A stretch of 64,000 nucleotides of DNA from assembly GCF_019443085.1 (NCBI RefSeq), contig NZ_JAHZIL010000001.1:1-64000 (forward strand), read 5' to 3'. The notes beneath the pieces were generated by a model. It saw only the letters and a list, made by a program, of their open reading frames with translations. It was not told the DNA's origin and did not search any database. Source of the DNA: Marinobacter sp. F4218. Its GTDB lineage: Bacteria > Pseudomonadota > Gammaproteobacteria > Pseudomonadales > Oleiphilaceae. The translations under genes were made by a program, and so were the position numbers. Every line of letters starts with the position of its first letter. Position 1 is the stretch's first letter. Positions 63,292 to 64,000 of the stretch are shown here, in pieces.

Positions 63292-64000
63292 ATGGTTCTG
63301 ATCGTATTTCTGCTGGCCTACATTGTTCGGCGCCGACTCGATACCCACAACAGTCTTTCCGGAGACAAGCTCTGGCGGCACTGGTTTCATCAGGCCGTGA
63401 AAGTCGAGGCGGGCCATGAGTCGGGCATCGCCGGTGGCTTGGCTCTGGTGGTCCTTCCAGCCCTGATTCTCGGGCTCGGAATGTATCTTCTGGATGCCGT
63501 CGGCTGGCGGGTTGTGGGTTACCCTATTGAATGGCTGATCCTGATTTTGATGATGGGGGCGCCTGGTTGGCGCCCAATACTGCAGAGCTATTCGGTGTCC
63601 TGGCAGCGCGGGGATATGCAGGCGGCCTGGCTCATCGTGGAAGACCGCTTACCGCCCGAGGAGCGGGGGGCGGCATCGTCCCCGGACGTGATGCATCTGA
63701 CGCTGTCAAAGGCCTTCCTGGTCGGCGTTTTCCAGCGATTTTTCCTGGTTGGATTCTGGTATGTCGTGGGTGGTATTGGTCTGGCCGTGCTGGCCCGGGG
63801 CCTGGTGGCGCTTTCAGAACAGTGGCCCCAGGCTGCCGCACGCACCCGTTTCCAGCGGCTGGCTGAGTGGATGGCCTGGCTTCCGGTTCGATTGCTGTCG
63901 GTGACCTTCGGAATTGCCGGCGATCTGGCCGGCTGGCTGCGGGAGTTTCCCGCCAGTGTGGGTGGGGTGTCCAAGAAGACGGCCGACGTTCTCATGATTT
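63292..64000 (+). CDS. ampE: AmpE-like membrane protein, partial
   Basis: An open frame from the ATG at 63292, directly after the ampD stop, to the right edge without a stop (236 codons). Translation gives MVLIVFLLAYIVRR at the start and four apparent hydrophobic segments. The motif QRFFLVGFWYVVGG is typical of AmpE, an inner-membrane protein paired with AmpD. The 3' end is outside the window. Confidence 0.88.
   Translation, partial: MVLIVFLLAYIVRRRLDTHNSLSGDKLWRHWFHQAVKVEAGHESGIAGGLALVVLPALILGLGMYLLDAVGWRVVGYPIEWLILILMMGAPGWRPILQSYSVSWQRGDMQAAWLIVEDRLPPEERGAASSPDVMHLTLSKAFLVGVFQRFFLVGFWYVVGGIGLAVLARGLVALSEQWPQAAARTRFQRLAEWMAWLPVRLLSVTFGIAGDLAGWLREFPASVGGVSKKTADVLMI

Overview
The window (64 kb, high G+C, densely coded on both strands) looks like the chromosome of a marine gammaproteobacterium, most likely Marinobacter or a close relative. 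The first 30 bases match the 3' end of a Pseudomonas-type 5S rRNA. Nearly every gene is a gammaproteobacterial core gene, in an order shared with Pseudomonas: surE-pcm-nlpD-rpoS, rnfABCDGE-nth, metG/mrp-dcd, purMN next to a DUF2066 gene and hda, and arsC-wrbA. The genus is inferred from remembered gene content, not from a database search. I saw no tRNA, insertion sequence, prophage or CRISPR array, and no gene-free stretch longer than about 230 bases.

Layout. 1-70: end of an rRNA operon and its terminator. 99-11496 (minus strand): a three-gene phosphorelay (solute-symporter-fused hybrid kinase, receiver-TPR protein, small soluble kinase), a membrane protein of unknown function, a two-subunit sodium:solute symporter, a DnaQ-type exonuclease and a cNMP/CBS/DUF294 protein. 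11665-18467 (plus): an Smr protein, a 63-residue repeat lipoprotein, an isoquinoline-oxidoreductase-like molybdoenzyme pair followed by a broken xdhC remnant, the methionine-salvage operon mtnB-mtnD-mtnC, and a DUF3080 lipoprotein. 18481-21745 (minus): an orphan GspE/PilB-type ATPase, a DUF2069 protein, wrbA and arsC. 21818-40506 (plus): a TlpA-like lipoprotein, dnaE, accA-tilS, pyrG-kdsA-eno, ftsB-ispD-ispF-truD-surE-pcm-popT(DUF368)-nlpD-rpoS, and a secreted chalcone-isomerase-fold protein. 40588-48830 (minus): nth, rnfEGDCBA and metG. 48970-52700 (plus): mrp, dcd, yjaG and avtA. 52697-55250 (minus): DUF3108, purN and purM. 55463-59298 (plus): DUF2066, a CDP-alcohol phosphatidyltransferase, hda, an orphan parA and yqcC; then nadC (minus), a DUF1631 gene, ampD and a truncated ampE (plus) to the right edge.

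How the genes work together. The left block is a carbon-source sensing and uptake module, probably for acetate-like compounds. The centre supplies replication, fatty acid, CTP, KDO, isoprenoid, tRNA-modification and envelope functions and ends in the stationary-phase sigma factor. The Rnf block couples ferredoxin and NADH to ion transport. Genes in these blocks are often joined by 4-base ATGA-type overlaps, which suggests translational coupling.

No wholly new system is evident. The best candidates for follow-up are the phosphorelay that lacks a DNA-binding output, the decayed xdhC between the molybdoenzyme and mtnB, the lipid-synthase/hda/parA cluster, the dyad upstream of nlpD, and a possible self-masking rpoS leader.
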